From positions 1 to 64,000 of the forward strand of contig NZ_JPLE01000049.1 in NCBI RefSeq assembly GCF_001010415.1: a stretch of 64,000 nucleotides of DNA, given 5' to 3'. Shown in pieces: positions 34,335 through 44,171 of the stretch. A program made the position numbers and the translations under genes. The notes under the pieces were generated by a model that made no database searches, was not told the DNA's origin, and saw only the letters and a list, made by a program, of their open reading frames with translations. The number at the start of each line of letters is the position of its first letter. Position 1 is the first letter of the stretch. This DNA is from Xanthomonas pisi DSM 18956. GTDB taxonomy: Bacteria; Pseudomonadota; Gammaproteobacteria; Xanthomonadales; Xanthomonadaceae.

Positions 34335-34551
34335 GGGAGTGCTCCAGAAACGATGGTGAAACGATGGCGGCAAGTATAGCGAGGCTGCAAGCGCCAAGGA
34401 CTGCACCCGCCGATACGAGTGTTCCCCAGATGGGGCCATGCCGGGCCTTCGACAAGCGCGTCCACCCGCAAGCGGTTCAGACGCTCGCGCCAGCGCGCCC
34501 GCAGCCAGTAAACTCGCAGACCATTCAAGGTCGCTACGGCGAGGAAAAGTC

Positions 34552-35946
34552 ATGACGGTGGTCAGCGTTGAACATGCGCTTGCGGGCAAGCTCCCCGAAG
34601 GCGGCGAAGTCACGGTACGGGGGTGGGTGCGCACCTTGCGCGGATCTGCCGGACTGGCCTTCATCAATGTGACCGACGGCTCGTGCTTCGCTCCGATCCA
34701 GGTGGTGGCCAACGACACGCTGCCCAATTTCGACGAGATCAAGCGCCTGACCAGCGGCTGCTCGCTGATCGCCAAGGGCGTGCTGGTGAAGTCGCAGGGC
34801 AAGGGCCAGTCGTTCGAGATCCAGGCCAGCGCGGTGGAGATCGTCGGTTGGGTCGAAGACCCGCTGACCTACCCCATCCAGCCCAAGCCGATGACGCCGG
34901 AGTTCCTGCGCGAAGTGGCGCACCTGCGTCCGCGCACCAACCTGTTCGGCGCGGTCACCCGCATCCGCAACTGCCTGGCGCAGGCGGTGCACCGCTTCTT
35001 CCACCAGAACGGTTTCAACTGGATCAGCACCCCGATCATCACCACCTCCGATGCCGAAGGCGCCGGGCAGATGTTCCGCGTCTCCACGCTGGACATGGTC
35101 AACCTGCCGCGCGATGCCAAGGGCAACGTGGATTTCAGCCGCGACTTCTTCGGCAAGGAAACCTTCCTGACCGTGTCCGGCCAGCTCAACGTGGAGGCCT
35201 ACTGCCTGGCGCTGAGCAAGGTCTATACCTTCGGGCCGACCTTCCGCGCCGAGAACAGCCACACCACGCGCCACCTGGCCGAGTTCTGGATGATCGAGCC
35301 GGAAATCGCCTTTGCCGACCTGGCCGAAGACGCGCGCCTGGCCGAGCAGTTCCTGAAGTACCTGTTCCGTGCGGTGCTGGACGAGCGCAGCGACGACCTG
35401 GCGTTCCTGGCCGAGCGCGTGGACAAGAACGCAATCAGCAAGCTGGAAGCCTTCATCAATGCCCCGTTCGAGCAGATCGACTACACCGAGGCGGTGAAGC
35501 TGCTGCAGAACTCGGGCAAGAAGTTCGACTTCCCGGTCGAATGGGGCCTGGACCTGCAGACCGAGCACGAACGCTGGCTGACCGAAGAACACATCGGCCG
35601 CCCGGTGGTGGTGACCAACTACCCAGAGCACATCAAGGCCTTCTACATGCGCCTGAACGACGACGGCAAGACCGTCGCGGCGATGGACGTGCTGGCGCCG
35701 GGCATCGGCGAAATCATTGGCGGCAGCCAGCGCGAAGAGCGCCTGGACGTGCTGGATGCGCGCATGGCGCAGTTCGGTCTGGATCGGGAGCACTACGGCT
35801 GGTACCGCGATTTCCGTCGCTACGGCTCGGTGCCGCATGCTGGCTTCGGCCTGGGCTTCGAGCGGTTGGTGGTGTACGTGTGCGGGCTGAGCAACATCCG
35901 CGACGCCATCCCCTACCCGCGCGCGCCGGGCAGCGCCGAGTTCTGA
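34552..35946 (+). CDS. asnS: Asparaginyl-tRNA synthetase
   Basis: AsnRS charges tRNA-Asn with asparagine. The 464-residue class II enzyme has an N-terminal OB-fold anticodon domain (about residues 15-110, [15 protein letters not shown]). The catalytic domain shows motif 2 as [20 protein letters not shown] and motif 3 as [12 protein letters not shown]. The start is the ATG after GAGGAAAAGTC. The downstream gene begins immediately after the stop codon, so the two are probably coupled. Confidence 0.97.
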   Translation: MTVVSVEHALAGKLPEGGEVTVRGWVRTLRGSAGLAFINVTDGSCFAPIQVVANDTLPNFDEIKRLTSGCSLIAKGVLVKSQGKGQSFEIQASAVEIVGWVEDPLTYPIQPKPMTPEFLREVAHLRPRTNLFGAVTRIRNCLAQAVHRFFHQNGFNWISTPIITTSDAEGAGQMFRVSTLDMVNLPRDAKGNVDFSRDFFGKETFLTVSGQLNVEAYCLALSKVYTFGPTFRAENSHTTRHLAEFWMIEPEIAFADLAEDARLAEQFLKYLFRAVLDERSDDLAFLAERVDKNAISKLEAFINAPFEQIDYTEAVKLLQNSGKKFDFPVEWGLDLQTEHERWLTEEHIGRPVVVTNYPEHIKAFYMRLNDDGKTVAAMDVLAPGIGEIIGGSQREERLDVLDARMAQFGLDREHYGWYRDFRRYGSVPHAGFGLGFERLVVYVCGLSNIRDAIPYPRAPGSAEF

Positions 35947-36324
35947 GTGAGCGCGAAGGCGGCCACCGTCACGATGTATCGTCCGTTGGGGCCGGAGGAA
36001 TACGCACTGGTGCGTGACTCCGGCTTCCGACGCTGGCCGCCGCGGTTGCCGGAGCAGCCGATTTTCTATCCGGTCACCAATCGGCGCTACGCCGAGGAAA
36101 TCGCCTCACGCTGGAACGTCAAGGACAGCGGCGTCGGCTATGTGGCGCAGTTCGATGTGCTTGCTGCGTTCGTCGAGCAGTACGCTATTCAAAAAGTCGG
36201 CGGCGCACATCACACCGAGTGGTGGATTCCGGCCGAAGACCTGGACAACTTCAACCAGGCGATCGTCGGCCTCATCACGATCATTGCCCGTTTCGATGCT
36301 CCGCCTGCTGAGCCCCGCACATGA
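35947..36324 (+). CDS. Conserved hypothetical protein following asnS
   Basis: The 125-residue protein starts with a GTG that directly follows the asnS stop. It contains YRPLGPEEYALVRDSGFRRW, RLPEQPIFYPVTN, GYVAQFDV and HTEWWIPAEDLDNFN. Similar short proteins in Pseudomonas have been labelled with an ADP-ribosylation/crystallin J1 name, but nothing here shows an ADP-ribosylglycohydrolase active site, so that name should not be taken as a function. It overlaps the next gene by four bases and appears to be part of an asnS-led operon. Confidence 0.75.
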   Translation: MSAKAATVTMYRPLGPEEYALVRDSGFRRWPPRLPEQPIFYPVTNRRYAEEIASRWNVKDSGVGYVAQFDVLAAFVEQYAIQKVGGAHHTEWWIPAEDLDNFNQAIVGLITIIARFDAPPAEPRT

Positions 36325-36626
36325 CCCTGTTCTTCGCGCTGTGTTTCGTCGGTGTCGCCGTTGCCGGGCTGACCGCGCTGCTGATCTTCTGGCCGCTGAC
36401 CCTGGTGCACCTGCGCGACCGTCATCCGGATGCGTTGGACAGCTTCGGCGACCCGGCCTTCATCAGCCCCACCGCGTGGCGCTGGTTGTTGGCGCGCCGC
36501 TACCGCAGCTACCGCGACGGTGCACTGTCCGGTCTGGCCACGCCCGCCTGGCTATCGCTGCTGACCATTTTTTTCGGCCTGGGCATGGCGGCCCTGCTCG
36601 GGCTGCTTTCCAAGGTACTGGCATGA
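36321..36626 (+). CDS. Small membrane protein, unknown
   Basis: This 101-residue protein has an N-terminal membrane segment (about residues 3-27) and a C-terminal one (about residues 78-99), joined by a basic loop rich in Arg and Trp (SPTAWRWLLARRYRSYRDG). I do not recognise it. It overlaps both neighbours by four bases, which supports its being a real gene of the operon. The loop's basic charge suggests that it is cytoplasmic with both ends outside. Confidence 0.72.
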   Translation: MTLFFALCFVGVAVAGLTALLIFWPLTLVHLRDRHPDALDSFGDPAFISPTAWRWLLARRYRSYRDGALSGLATPAWLSLLTIFFGLGMAALLGLLSKVLA

Positions 36627-36958
36627 ACATCATCGACACCGACGCAGCGCACAGCTCCGACAACCGCGACCAGTGGTGGCTGGCGACCATCGGCCGTACC
36701 CTGATCTGGGCGCGCCTGCGCATCAAGGAAGCCGGCACTGCCGAAGTGCTGGACAGCGATGGCAAGACGCTGCCGTACGACAGCGAAGACACCGCGCGTG
36801 CGGCCTTGTTCGATGCCGAATTCGTGGCACTGGACGGGCTGGACGAAGAAGACGCGCTGATGCGCGGTTTCTCGCTGCACGACATCTCCCCGCCGCGCGG
36901 CGACAGCGATGCCGACCTGCGTGCGCGCATGGTGGTGAGCATGGGCGGCCGCGCCTGA
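36623..36958 (+). CDS. Conserved-looking hypothetical protein
   Basis: This 111-residue protein is acidic, with a WWLATIGRTLIWARLRI segment near the N-terminus and GLDEEDALMRGFSLHDISPPRGD further on. I do not recognise a family. The ATG overlaps the upstream stop codon, and the next gene begins one base after its stop, so it is almost certainly translated as part of the same transcript. A much longer frame runs through from upstream but would overlap two other genes. Confidence 0.7.
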   Translation: MNIIDTDAAHSSDNRDQWWLATIGRTLIWARLRIKEAGTAEVLDSDGKTLPYDSEDTARAALFDAEFVALDGLDEEDALMRGFSLHDISPPRGDSDADLRARMVVSMGGRA

Positions 36959-36959
36959 G

Positions 36960-37592
36960 ATGTACGCACCGCGCGCGTTCGCACAGACCGATCTGGCGCT
37001 GCTGGACTGGCTGCTGGCGCGCGACCCGTTCGTCACCCTGATCAGTCAGGGCGAGGACGGACAACCGGCCATCTCGCACCTACCGGTGCTGTACCGGCGC
37101 GACGACCAGCAGGTGCTCATCGAAGGCCATTGGGCTCGCCCCAATCCGCAAGCGCGCCATGTCGGCGATGCGGTGATCGTCGTGCAGGGGCCGCATGCTT
37201 ACGTATCGCCCGGCTGGTACCTGGACAAGGAAGCGGCCGCGCGCGTGCCGACCTGGAATTACGCCATCGCGCATCTGCATGGGCAGTGCACCGAGGTCGC
37301 CGATGAAGCGGCGGTGGGCGATCTGATCGGCCGGATGAGCACGCACTTCGAGCAACGCGTTGGCAGCGACTGGCAGTTCGAGATGGAACGCGACAGCCAT
37401 CGCCGGCAATTGCGTGGCCTGGTCGGCTTCCGCTTCGTGCCAAGCCGCATCGCGCTCACCTTCAAGCTCAGCCAGAACCATCCAGCCGGTAATGTTGCGG
37501 CGGTGGCCGATGCACTGGAGCAACAACGTTCAAGCGATGCGCAGGAAGTGGCCGTACTGATGCGCAACGCGTTGCGTGCGCGCCAGAGCTGA
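36960..37592 (+). CDS. FMN-binding PaiB-type protein
   Basis: The 210-residue protein belongs to the PaiB family of FMN-binding split-barrel proteins, named for a Bacillus regulator of sporulation and protease genes. Marks are MYAPRAFAQTD at the start, ISHLPVLYRR, EGHWARPNPQ, YVSPGWYLDK, VPTWNYAIAHLHG and LVGFRFVPSRI. Most family members have no proven regulatory role, and oxidoreductase or flavin-binding activity is as likely. It is the last gene of the asnS-led run, and a 93-base gap separates it from can. Confidence 0.85.
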   Translation: MYAPRAFAQTDLALLDWLLARDPFVTLISQGEDGQPAISHLPVLYRRDDQQVLIEGHWARPNPQARHVGDAVIVVQGPHAYVSPGWYLDKEAAARVPTWNYAIAHLHGQCTEVADEAAVGDLIGRMSTHFEQRVGSDWQFEMERDSHRRQLRGLVGFRFVPSRIALTFKLSQNHPAGNVAAVADALEQQRSSDAQEVAVLMRNALRARQS

Positions 37593-37685
37593 TCGCCGTG
37601 TCATTGGGTTCGCGTTGCTGCACCACCGCTTTATGTCCTACCCCCCGCTTGTTTCCTCCCCGTCGTCATCTGGAATACTGCGCGC

Positions 37686-38348
37686 ATGAACGAGCTCAAC
37701 CATCTACTTGAAAACAACCGCGCCTGGTCCGAGCGTATCCGCCGCGAAGACCCGGAATTCTTCTCCAAACTGTCGACGCAGCAGACCCCGGAATACCTGT
37801 GGATCGGCTGCTCCGACTCGCGCGTACCGGCCAACCAGATCATCGACATGGCACCGGGCGAAGTGTTCGTCCATCGCAACATCGCCAACGTGGTGGTGCA
37901 CACCGATCTGAACTGCCTGTCGGTGATCCAGTTCGCCGTCGACGTGCTCAAGGTCAAGCACATCCTGGTGGTGGGCCATTACGGCTGCGGCGGCGTGTTC
38001 GCCAGCCTGACCCAGAAGCGCATGGGGCTGGTCGACAACTGGATCCGCCACGTCACCGATGTGGCCGACAAGCACGAGGCCTGCCTGCACGACGCGGGCG
38101 ACCTGCCGGTGCAGCATGCACGCCTGTGCGAGCTCAACGTGCTGGAACAGGTGGTCAATGTCTGCCGCACCACCATCGTGCGCGACGCCTGGGACCGCGG
38201 CCAGGCATTGCAGGTGCATGGCTGGGTCTACAGCCTGCGCGACGGACGTGCACACGACCTGGGCATGTCCATCGACCGCGCCGACCTGCTGCAGGAGCGC
38301 TACGACGCGGCGCTGGCGAAAATCCAGGCCGATCACGCCGAACGCTGA
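37686..38348 (+). CDS. can: Beta-class carbonic anhydrase
   Basis: Can interconverts CO2 and bicarbonate and supplies bicarbonate for carboxylation reactions. The 220-residue protein aligns in numbering with the Escherichia coli enzyme. The zinc ligands are Cys42, His98 and Cys101 and the gating pair is Asp44 with Arg46 (IGCSDSRVPAN, VVGHYGCGGV). The usual EFFSKLSTQQTPEYLWIGC start is present (given here only as its key run). The gene appears to be transcribed alone. Confidence 0.96.
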   Translation: MNELNHLLENNRAWSERIRREDPEFFSKLSTQQTPEYLWIGCSDSRVPANQIIDMAPGEVFVHRNIANVVVHTDLNCLSVIQFAVDVLKVKHILVVGHYGCGGVFASLTQKRMGLVDNWIRHVTDVADKHEACLHDAGDLPVQHARLCELNVLEQVVNVCRTTIVRDAWDRGQALQVHGWVYSLRDGRAHDLGMSIDRADLLQERYDAALAKIQADHAER

Positions 38349-38433
38349 GTCGGCGCTGCATGTTTGACCGACCGCGACGCCCATCGGCGTCGCGGTTGGC
38401 TATGCTGGAGGCCTTCTGCGCCGAGGAACGTCG

Positions 38434-38964
38434 ATGCTGGTCCCGCCGATCAACCTGCATGCCTGGATCGAGCAATACCGCGACCTGCTCAAACCGCCGG
38501 TGGGCAACAAGTGCATCCAGCAGGATGGCTTCATCATCATGGTCGTCGGCGGTCCGAATGCGCGCACCGACTATCACTATGACGAAGGCCCGGAGTGGTT
38601 CTTCCAGCTCGAAGGCGAGATGGTGCTGAAGGTGCAGGATGCGGGCGTGCAACGCGACATCCCGATCCGCGCCGGCGAGATCTTTCTGCTGCCGCCGAAG
38701 GTGCCGCATTGCCCGCAGCGCGCCGCCGGTTCGATCGGCCTGGTCATCGAGCGCGAGCGCCTGCCGCACGAGCAGGACGGGCTGCAGTGGTACTGCCCGC
38801 AATGCAATCACAAGCTGTACGAGGCGATGTTTTCGCTGGGCAATATCGAAACCGACTTCCCGCCGGTGTTCGATCACTTCTATCGCTCGCTGGCGCTGCG
38901 TACCTGCACGCAGTGCGGGCACCTGCATCCTGCGCCGGAGCGCTACGGTGCGGTCGAGGCCTGA
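38434..38964 (+). CDS. nbaC: 3-hydroxyanthranilate 3,4-dioxygenase
   Basis: This enzyme opens the ring of 3-hydroxyanthranilate with oxygen to give the semialdehyde that cyclises to quinolinate. The 176-residue cupin has the catalytic iron ligands His48, Glu54 and His92, and the substrate arginines Arg44 and Arg96. A C-terminal rubredoxin-like iron site is built from CPQC and CTQC pairs, as in bacterial members. With kynU and kmo nearby it forms most of the kynurenine route from tryptophan to NAD, which comparative genomics has reported in Xanthomonas. Tryptophan dioxygenase and formamidase are not in the window. Confidence 0.95.
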   Translation: MLVPPINLHAWIEQYRDLLKPPVGNKCIQQDGFIIMVVGGPNARTDYHYDEGPEWFFQLEGEMVLKVQDAGVQRDIPIRAGEIFLLPPKVPHCPQRAAGSIGLVIERERLPHEQDGLQWYCPQCNHKLYEAMFSLGNIETDFPPVFDHFYRSLALRTCTQCGHLHPAPERYGAVEA

Positions 38965-39024
38965 GTTGCGCTGGCGCCAGGACATCGAGCGCACACACCG
39001 GTCGAACCTAACCAAGCACGCAGC

Positions 39025-41154
39025 ATGCTGCGCGCACTGATCGACCTCAAGCCGCGCGATGTGCCGCTGCGCGTGGCCTTGCGCAATACCGCTGCGGTGG
39101 TGCTGCCGCTGGCGATCGGCGTGGCCACCGGGCACGTCGCCGCAGGCCTGGCGGTGTGCAGCGGCGCGCTCAACACCATGTTTTCCGACCAACCCGGCCC
39201 CTACCGCGCGCGCCTGCAACGCATGCTGATGGCGGCCCTGGCCGCCGGCCTGGCGGCCTTGTTGGGCGTGTGGGTCGGCCACGACACCCCTGCCCTGGTG
39301 GTCGCCGGGCTGCTGCTCGGCCTGGGCGGTGGCCTGCTGGTGGCGCTGGGCCCGGTTGCGGCGCGGGTCGGTCTGACCAGCATGATCCTGCTGGTGGTCA
39401 GTGCAGACATGCGGCTACCGGTGGAACAGGCGCCCGGCGTGGCTGCGCTGATCTTTGCCGGTGGCCTGCTGCAGGTCTTGCTGGCCCTGGCGGCCTGGCC
39501 CCTGCAACGCTATCGCCCGGAACGCTTCGCGCTGGCCGACCTGATGCGCCAGCTGGCAGGGATTGCGCGGCAACGGCCGGAAGCCGGCGCGGCGCCGCCC
39601 GCAACGCAGGAAGTGCTCGATGCGATGGTGATGCTGCATGGCGAACACCGCTCGCGCGCGATCGCGGTGCAGAGCTTCCGCATCATCGCCGAGCTGTGCG
39701 ATCGCGTGCGGCTGGAGTTGTTGTCGCTGGCCGATGCCCATGCCCGCCTGACCGACTCGCAGGCACGCCCGGCGATCGAGCGCGTGCTCGAACGCAGCGC
39801 CATCGTGCTCGAGCAGCTGGCCCACGCGATGACGGTGGGCGAGGACCCGGTGGCGGCCACTGCGTCGATGACCGGCTTCGACGATCTGGTCGGCGCGCTG
39901 GCGCAGTTTCAGCACGACAACGCCGATACCCGCGAGCGTCGCCTGGTCCGCGTGGCGGTGGCCCGCGCGCAGGGGTTGGGCGGGCAATTGCGCGCCTTGA
40001 TCCGCAACGCGCACTGGGCCAGCAGCCGTGGCGAAATCCAGGCGCAATTGGCCGAAGCGCGGCTGCCGGCGGCGCTGCGCCCGGCCGCGACCTGGGCAAC
40101 CCTGCGCGCGAACCTGGATCTGTCATCGGTGGCGTTCCGGCATGCGCTGCGCTGCGGCGTGTGCCTGGCCCTGGCCATCGCGTTCCAGCGCTGGCAACAG
40201 ATACCGCATGGCTTCTGGATCCCGATGACCACCGCCATCGTGCTCAAGCCGGATTTCGGCGGCACCTTCAGCTTCGGCGCCCTGCGCGTGGCCGGCACCT
40301 TCATCGGGTTGTTGGTGGCCACCCTGCTGGCCCATTTTGCGATGGATGGCGCCGGTATCCGCATGGCCTTGCTGGCGCTGTTCTGCCTGGGCTTTCGCTT
40401 GTTGACCCAGGTGAACTACGGCATCGGCGTGGCGTTCCTCACCGGCATGCTGGTGTTGTTGCTGTCCTTCGAAGGCATGACGCCCGGCGAAGCGGTCGGC
40501 GCGCGGCTGCAGGCCACCGTGGCCGGCAGCGCGCTGGCGCTGATCGCCTACGCGCTGTGGCCAACCCGCGAGCGCCGGCATATCCGCGCCTCGCTGGCGC
40601 AGTTGCTCACTGCCTATCGCGAGCATCTGCACAACCTGTTGCTGGGCGAGATGGACCGGCTGAGCGACAGCCGCGCCGCCGCACGCGTGGCGCGCACCAA
40701 TGCGCAGGCGTCGATCGAACGCCTGCGCGGCGAGCCACGCAGCCGCCGCAATCTGCACGAACTCAAGCTGGCCGAATCGCTCCTGGCCAATGGCAACCGT
40801 CTGATCCGTGCCACCTTGCTGCTGGAGGCGGTGTTGCGCGATGGCCACCCGTTGCCCTCGCTGGACGCACTGCCCGCCTTTGCCGATCACGCCGACCAGG
40901 CGCTGGCCGAGCTGATCGAATGCCTGCGCAACGGCGGCACGCCGGCTGCGGCCACGCTACGCAGCGCCGAGCGCAAACTCTCCGATGCACTGGCCGCGCT
41001 GCCGGACGGCTCGCCCACCGCCGCCGCGCTTGCCGACACCGTCGACCGGGTCACCGACAGCATCGGCACGCTCACCCATCTGCTGCGCCCTGCCCGACCG
41101 GCCTCGAGCGGAACGCCAGCGGTGCATGACGGCGCGCAAGGTGCCGGCGGGTAA
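39025..41154 (+). CDS. FUSC-family inner membrane protein (YccS/aromatic-acid exporter-like)
   Basis: The 709-residue protein has two blocks of about six membrane helices (about residues 15-160 and 375-515), each followed by a soluble helical part. This is the FUSC architecture shared by YccS and the AaeB aromatic-acid efflux protein. Marks include the repeated GVCLALAIAFQRW and IPMTTAIVLKPDFGGTF. It stands between nbaC and kynU on the same strand, with gaps of 60 and 32 bases, so it is probably co-transcribed. Transport of kynurenine-pathway aromatic acids is an attractive inference, but the sequence does not prove it. Confidence 0.82.
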   Translation: MLRALIDLKPRDVPLRVALRNTAAVVLPLAIGVATGHVAAGLAVCSGALNTMFSDQPGPYRARLQRMLMAALAAGLAALLGVWVGHDTPALVVAGLLLGLGGGLLVALGPVAARVGLTSMILLVVSADMRLPVEQAPGVAALIFAGGLLQVLLALAAWPLQRYRPERFALADLMRQLAGIARQRPEAGAAPPATQEVLDAMVMLHGEHRSRAIAVQSFRIIAELCDRVRLELLSLADAHARLTDSQARPAIERVLERSAIVLEQLAHAMTVGEDPVAATASMTGFDDLVGALAQFQHDNADTRERRLVRVAVARAQGLGGQLRALIRNAHWASSRGEIQAQLAEARLPAALRPAATWATLRANLDLSSVAFRHALRCGVCLALAIAFQRWQQIPHGFWIPMTTAIVLKPDFGGTFSFGALRVAGTFIGLLVATLLAHFAMDGAGIRMALLALFCLGFRLLTQVNYGIGVAFLTGMLVLLLSFEGMTPGEAVGARLQATVAGSALALIAYALWPTRERRHIRASLAQLLTAYREHLHNLLLGEMDRLSDSRAAARVARTNAQASIERLRGEPRSRRNLHELKLAESLLANGNRLIRATLLLEAVLRDGHPLPSLDALPAFADHADQALAELIECLRNGGTPAAATLRSAERKLSDALAALPDGSPTAAALADTVDRVTDSIGTLTHLLRPARPASSGTPAVHDGAQGAGG

Positions 41155-41186
41155 ACTGCCGCATCGATTCAGACCCTGCGAGCCCG

Positions 41187-42461
41187 ATGAGCACCGACCC
41201 GCTGTCCCGTCCCCACGCCGCGGCGCTGGATGCCGCCGACCCGCTGCGCAGCCTGCGCGAGGCCTTTGTGTTCCCGCAGCACGATGGCCAGGATCAGACC
41301 TATTTCGTCGGCAATTCGCTGGGCCTGCAGCCGCGTCAGGCCCGCGCGATGGTGAGCGAAGTGCTCGACCAGTGGGGCGCGCTTGCGGTGGAAGGCCACT
41401 TCACCGGCCCTACCCAATGGCTGACCTACCACCAGCTGGTGCGCGACGGTCTGGCGCGCGTGGTGGGCGCGCACCCTGGCGAAGTGGTGGCGATGAACAC
41501 CCTCAGCGTCAATCTGCATCTGATGATGGCCAGCTTCTATCGCCCCACCAGCGAGCGCGGCGCGATCCTGATCGAAGCCGGCGCATTTCCTTCCGACCGC
41601 CATGCGGTGGAATCGCAGCTGCGCCTGCACGGGCTGGACCCGGCCACGCAGCTGATCGAGGTGGACGCCGATGCGCCCGATGGCACGTTGTCGATGGCAG
41701 CGATTGCCGATGCCATCGCACAGCATGGTCCGCGGCTGGCGCTGGTGCTGTGGCCCGGCATCCAGTACCGCACCGGCCAGGCCTTCGACCTGGGCGAAAT
41801 TGCGCGACTGGCGCGCGCGCAAGGGGCGGCGGTGGGATTCGACCTGGCGCATGCGGTGGGCAATATCCCGCTGACCCTGCACGACGACGGCGCCGATTTT
41901 GCGGTGTGGTGCCATTACAAGTATCTCAATGCCGGCCCCGGTGCGGTAGGTGGATGCTTCGTGCATGCGCGCCACGCCACCAGCGATTTGCCGCGCATGG
42001 CCGGCTGGTGGGGACATGAGCAGCAGACCCGCTTCCGCATGGATCCCCAGTTCGTGCCCACCCCTGGCGCGGAAGGCTGGCAGCTGAGCAACCCGCCAGT
42101 GCTGGCGCTGGCGCCGCTGCGTGCATCGCTGGACCTGTTCGACCAGGCCGGCATGGCCGCGCTGCGCGCCAAGTCCGAACAGCTCACCGGGCATCTGGAA
42201 CAGCTGATCCACGCACGCCTGCCGCAGGTGCTGCAGATCGTCACCCCGGCCGAGCCGGCGCGGCGCGGCTGCCAGCTGTCGTTGCGGGTGGCCGGCGGAC
42301 GCACGCAAGGACGCGCGTTGTTCGACCATCTGCACGCAGCCGGCGTGCTTGGCGACTGGCGCGAACCGGACGTCATCCGCATCGCGCCGGTACCGCTGTA
42401 CAACCGCTTCAGCGATCTGCACACCTTTGTGGAACAGGTGGAAGCCTGGGCCGCCCGCTGA
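41187..42461 (+). CDS. kynU: Kynureninase
   Basis: Kynureninase is a PLP enzyme that cleaves 3-hydroxykynurenine (or kynurenine) to 3-hydroxyanthranilate (or anthranilate) and alanine. The 424-residue protein shows GNSLGLQPR near residue 42, the QWLTYH and PSDRHAVESQ segments, the PLP aspartate in GFDLAHAVGN, and the Schiff-base Lys245 in CHYKYLNAGPG. The product feeds NbaC, encoded two genes upstream. The ATG has family-typical spacing and length. Confidence 0.96.
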   Translation: MSTDPLSRPHAAALDAADPLRSLREAFVFPQHDGQDQTYFVGNSLGLQPRQARAMVSEVLDQWGALAVEGHFTGPTQWLTYHQLVRDGLARVVGAHPGEVVAMNTLSVNLHLMMASFYRPTSERGAILIEAGAFPSDRHAVESQLRLHGLDPATQLIEVDADAPDGTLSMAAIADAIAQHGPRLALVLWPGIQYRTGQAFDLGEIARLARAQGAAVGFDLAHAVGNIPLTLHDDGADFAVWCHYKYLNAGPGAVGGCFVHARHATSDLPRMAGWWGHEQQTRFRMDPQFVPTPGAEGWQLSNPPVLALAPLRASLDLFDQAGMAALRAKSEQLTGHLEQLIHARLPQVLQIVTPAEPARRGCQLSLRVAGGRTQGRALFDHLHAAGVLGDWREPDVIRIAPVPLYNRFSDLHTFVEQVEAWAAR

Positions 42462-42632
42462 GCGCGGCACGCTGACTGCAACACCACCGATGACGCGGCA
42501 GGCACACGCGAAACCCGCGCAGGCCCACGTACACTCCCAGCCCGCCTGCGACACCGCAGGTGGCCGCTTTCGCCAGCGGCTTCTTCCCCCACCTTTGCCG
42601 GCTCCCGCATCCGGCCGCTGCCGGACATTGCA

Positions 42633-44000
42633 TTGAGCCCAGTCTCCCCCCGCTCCCTGACCCTGATCGGCGCCGGCCTGGCCGGCTGTCTTCTGGCCAT
42701 CTTGCTGTCGCGTCGCGGCTGGCAGGTCACCGTCTACGAACGGCGTGGCGACCCGCGCATCAAGGGCTACGAGTCCGGCCGCTCGATCAACCTGGCGCTG
42801 GCCGAACGCGGACGCCACGCCTTGCGTCAGGCCGGTGCCGAAGAGGCGGTGATGGCCAAGGCGGTGATGATGCGCGGCCGCATGGTGCACCCGATCAACG
42901 GTGAACCGCAGCTGCAACGCTACGGCCGCGACGACAGCGAAGTGATCTGGTCGATCCACCGCGCGGCATTGAATGTCGCGCTGCTCGATCTGGCCGAACA
43001 GGCCGGTGCGCGCGTGCACTTCTATCGCCGCCTGCACACGGTGGACTTCGACGCCGGCTACGCGCGTTTCATCGACGACCGCGACGACCAGCCGCACGAG
43101 ATCCACTTCCAGAGCCTGATCGGCAGCGACGGTGCCGGCTCGGCGCTGCGCGCGGCCATGCAGCGCAAATCGCCGCTGGGCGAACGCACCGAGTTCCTGG
43201 ATCACTCGTACAAGGAACTGGAAATCCCGCCGTTGCCCGATGGCGGCTTCCGCATCGAACGCAACGCGCTGCACATCTGGCCGCGGGGACGCTACATGTG
43301 CATCGCGCTTCCCAACGACGGCGGCACCTTCACCGTCACCCTGTTCCTGCCCAACGCAGGCGACCCCAGTTTCGCCACCACCCGCACCGGCGAGGAAGCA
43401 CATGCCTTGTTCGCGCGCGATTTCCCGGACGCGCTGCCGCTGATTCCGCAGCTGGAAGAACACTGGGAAGAACATCCGCCCGGCCTGCTCGGCACCCTCA
43501 CCCTGGAGCGCTGGCATCTGGACAGCCGCGCATTGCTGATCGGCGATGCCGCACATGCGATGGTGCCGTTCCACGGCCAGGGCATGAATTGCGCCTTCGA
43601 AGATTGCGTGGCGCTGGCCGAGCAGATGGACGCACACGACGATATCGGCAGCGCATTTGCCGCGTTCGAAGCCGCACGCCGCGACGACGCTGCCGCGATC
43701 CAGCAGATGGCGCTGGAAAACTATCTGGAAATGCGCGACCGCGTCGGCGATGCCCAGTTCCTGCTGCAACGCGAACTCGAGCAGCAACTGCAGGCGCGCT
43801 GGCCTACCCGCTTCGTGCCGCATTACACGATGGTGACCTTCCTGCGCACGCGCTATTCGATCGCCCTGGCGCGCAGCGACATCCAGCGCGAGATCCTGGT
43901 CGAGGCCACGCGCGGGCACAGCGATCTGTCGCGGATCGACTGGGCCGCACTGGAAGCGGTGGTGCATGCGCGCCTGGAGCCGCTGGAAGGCGCGCACTGA
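42633..44000 (+). CDS. kmo: Kynurenine 3-monooxygenase
   Basis: KMO hydroxylates kynurenine at position 3 using FAD, NADPH and oxygen. The 455-residue protein has the FAD-binding LIGAGLAGCLLA at its N-terminus, ESGRSINLALAERGR, the DG region as IGSDGAGSALR, and the GD motif as LIGDAAHAMVPFHGQGMN. The C-terminal part is more hydrophobic, as in enzymes of the family. The start is TTG, giving the family length; no better ATG or GTG lies near. The order kmo-after-kynU reverses the biochemical order, but the genes form one direction. Confidence 0.94.
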   Translation: MSPVSPRSLTLIGAGLAGCLLAILLSRRGWQVTVYERRGDPRIKGYESGRSINLALAERGRHALRQAGAEEAVMAKAVMMRGRMVHPINGEPQLQRYGRDDSEVIWSIHRAALNVALLDLAEQAGARVHFYRRLHTVDFDAGYARFIDDRDDQPHEIHFQSLIGSDGAGSALRAAMQRKSPLGERTEFLDHSYKELEIPPLPDGGFRIERNALHIWPRGRYMCIALPNDGGTFTVTLFLPNAGDPSFATTRTGEEAHALFARDFPDALPLIPQLEEHWEEHPPGLLGTLTLERWHLDSRALLIGDAAHAMVPFHGQGMNCAFEDCVALAEQMDAHDDIGSAFAAFEAARRDDAAAIQQMALENYLEMRDRVGDAQFLLQRELEQQLQARWPTRFVPHYTMVTFLRTRYSIALARSDIQREILVEATRGHSDLSRIDWAALEAVVHARLEPLEGAH

Positions 44001-44171
44001 GCGTGGCATCGCAGCCTGCGCACCAGTGCGCGCAGACGTGCACGCCGGTCCGTGGCGGGCGCCCGACCCGGCCCACAGCTGCGCCTCAGCGAGCCGGCGC
44101 CGCGATGAGGGATACTAGCGGGCACTGGCGGCGCATACGCCGTGCGCCGCGCATCTGGATGTCGCAACCGC

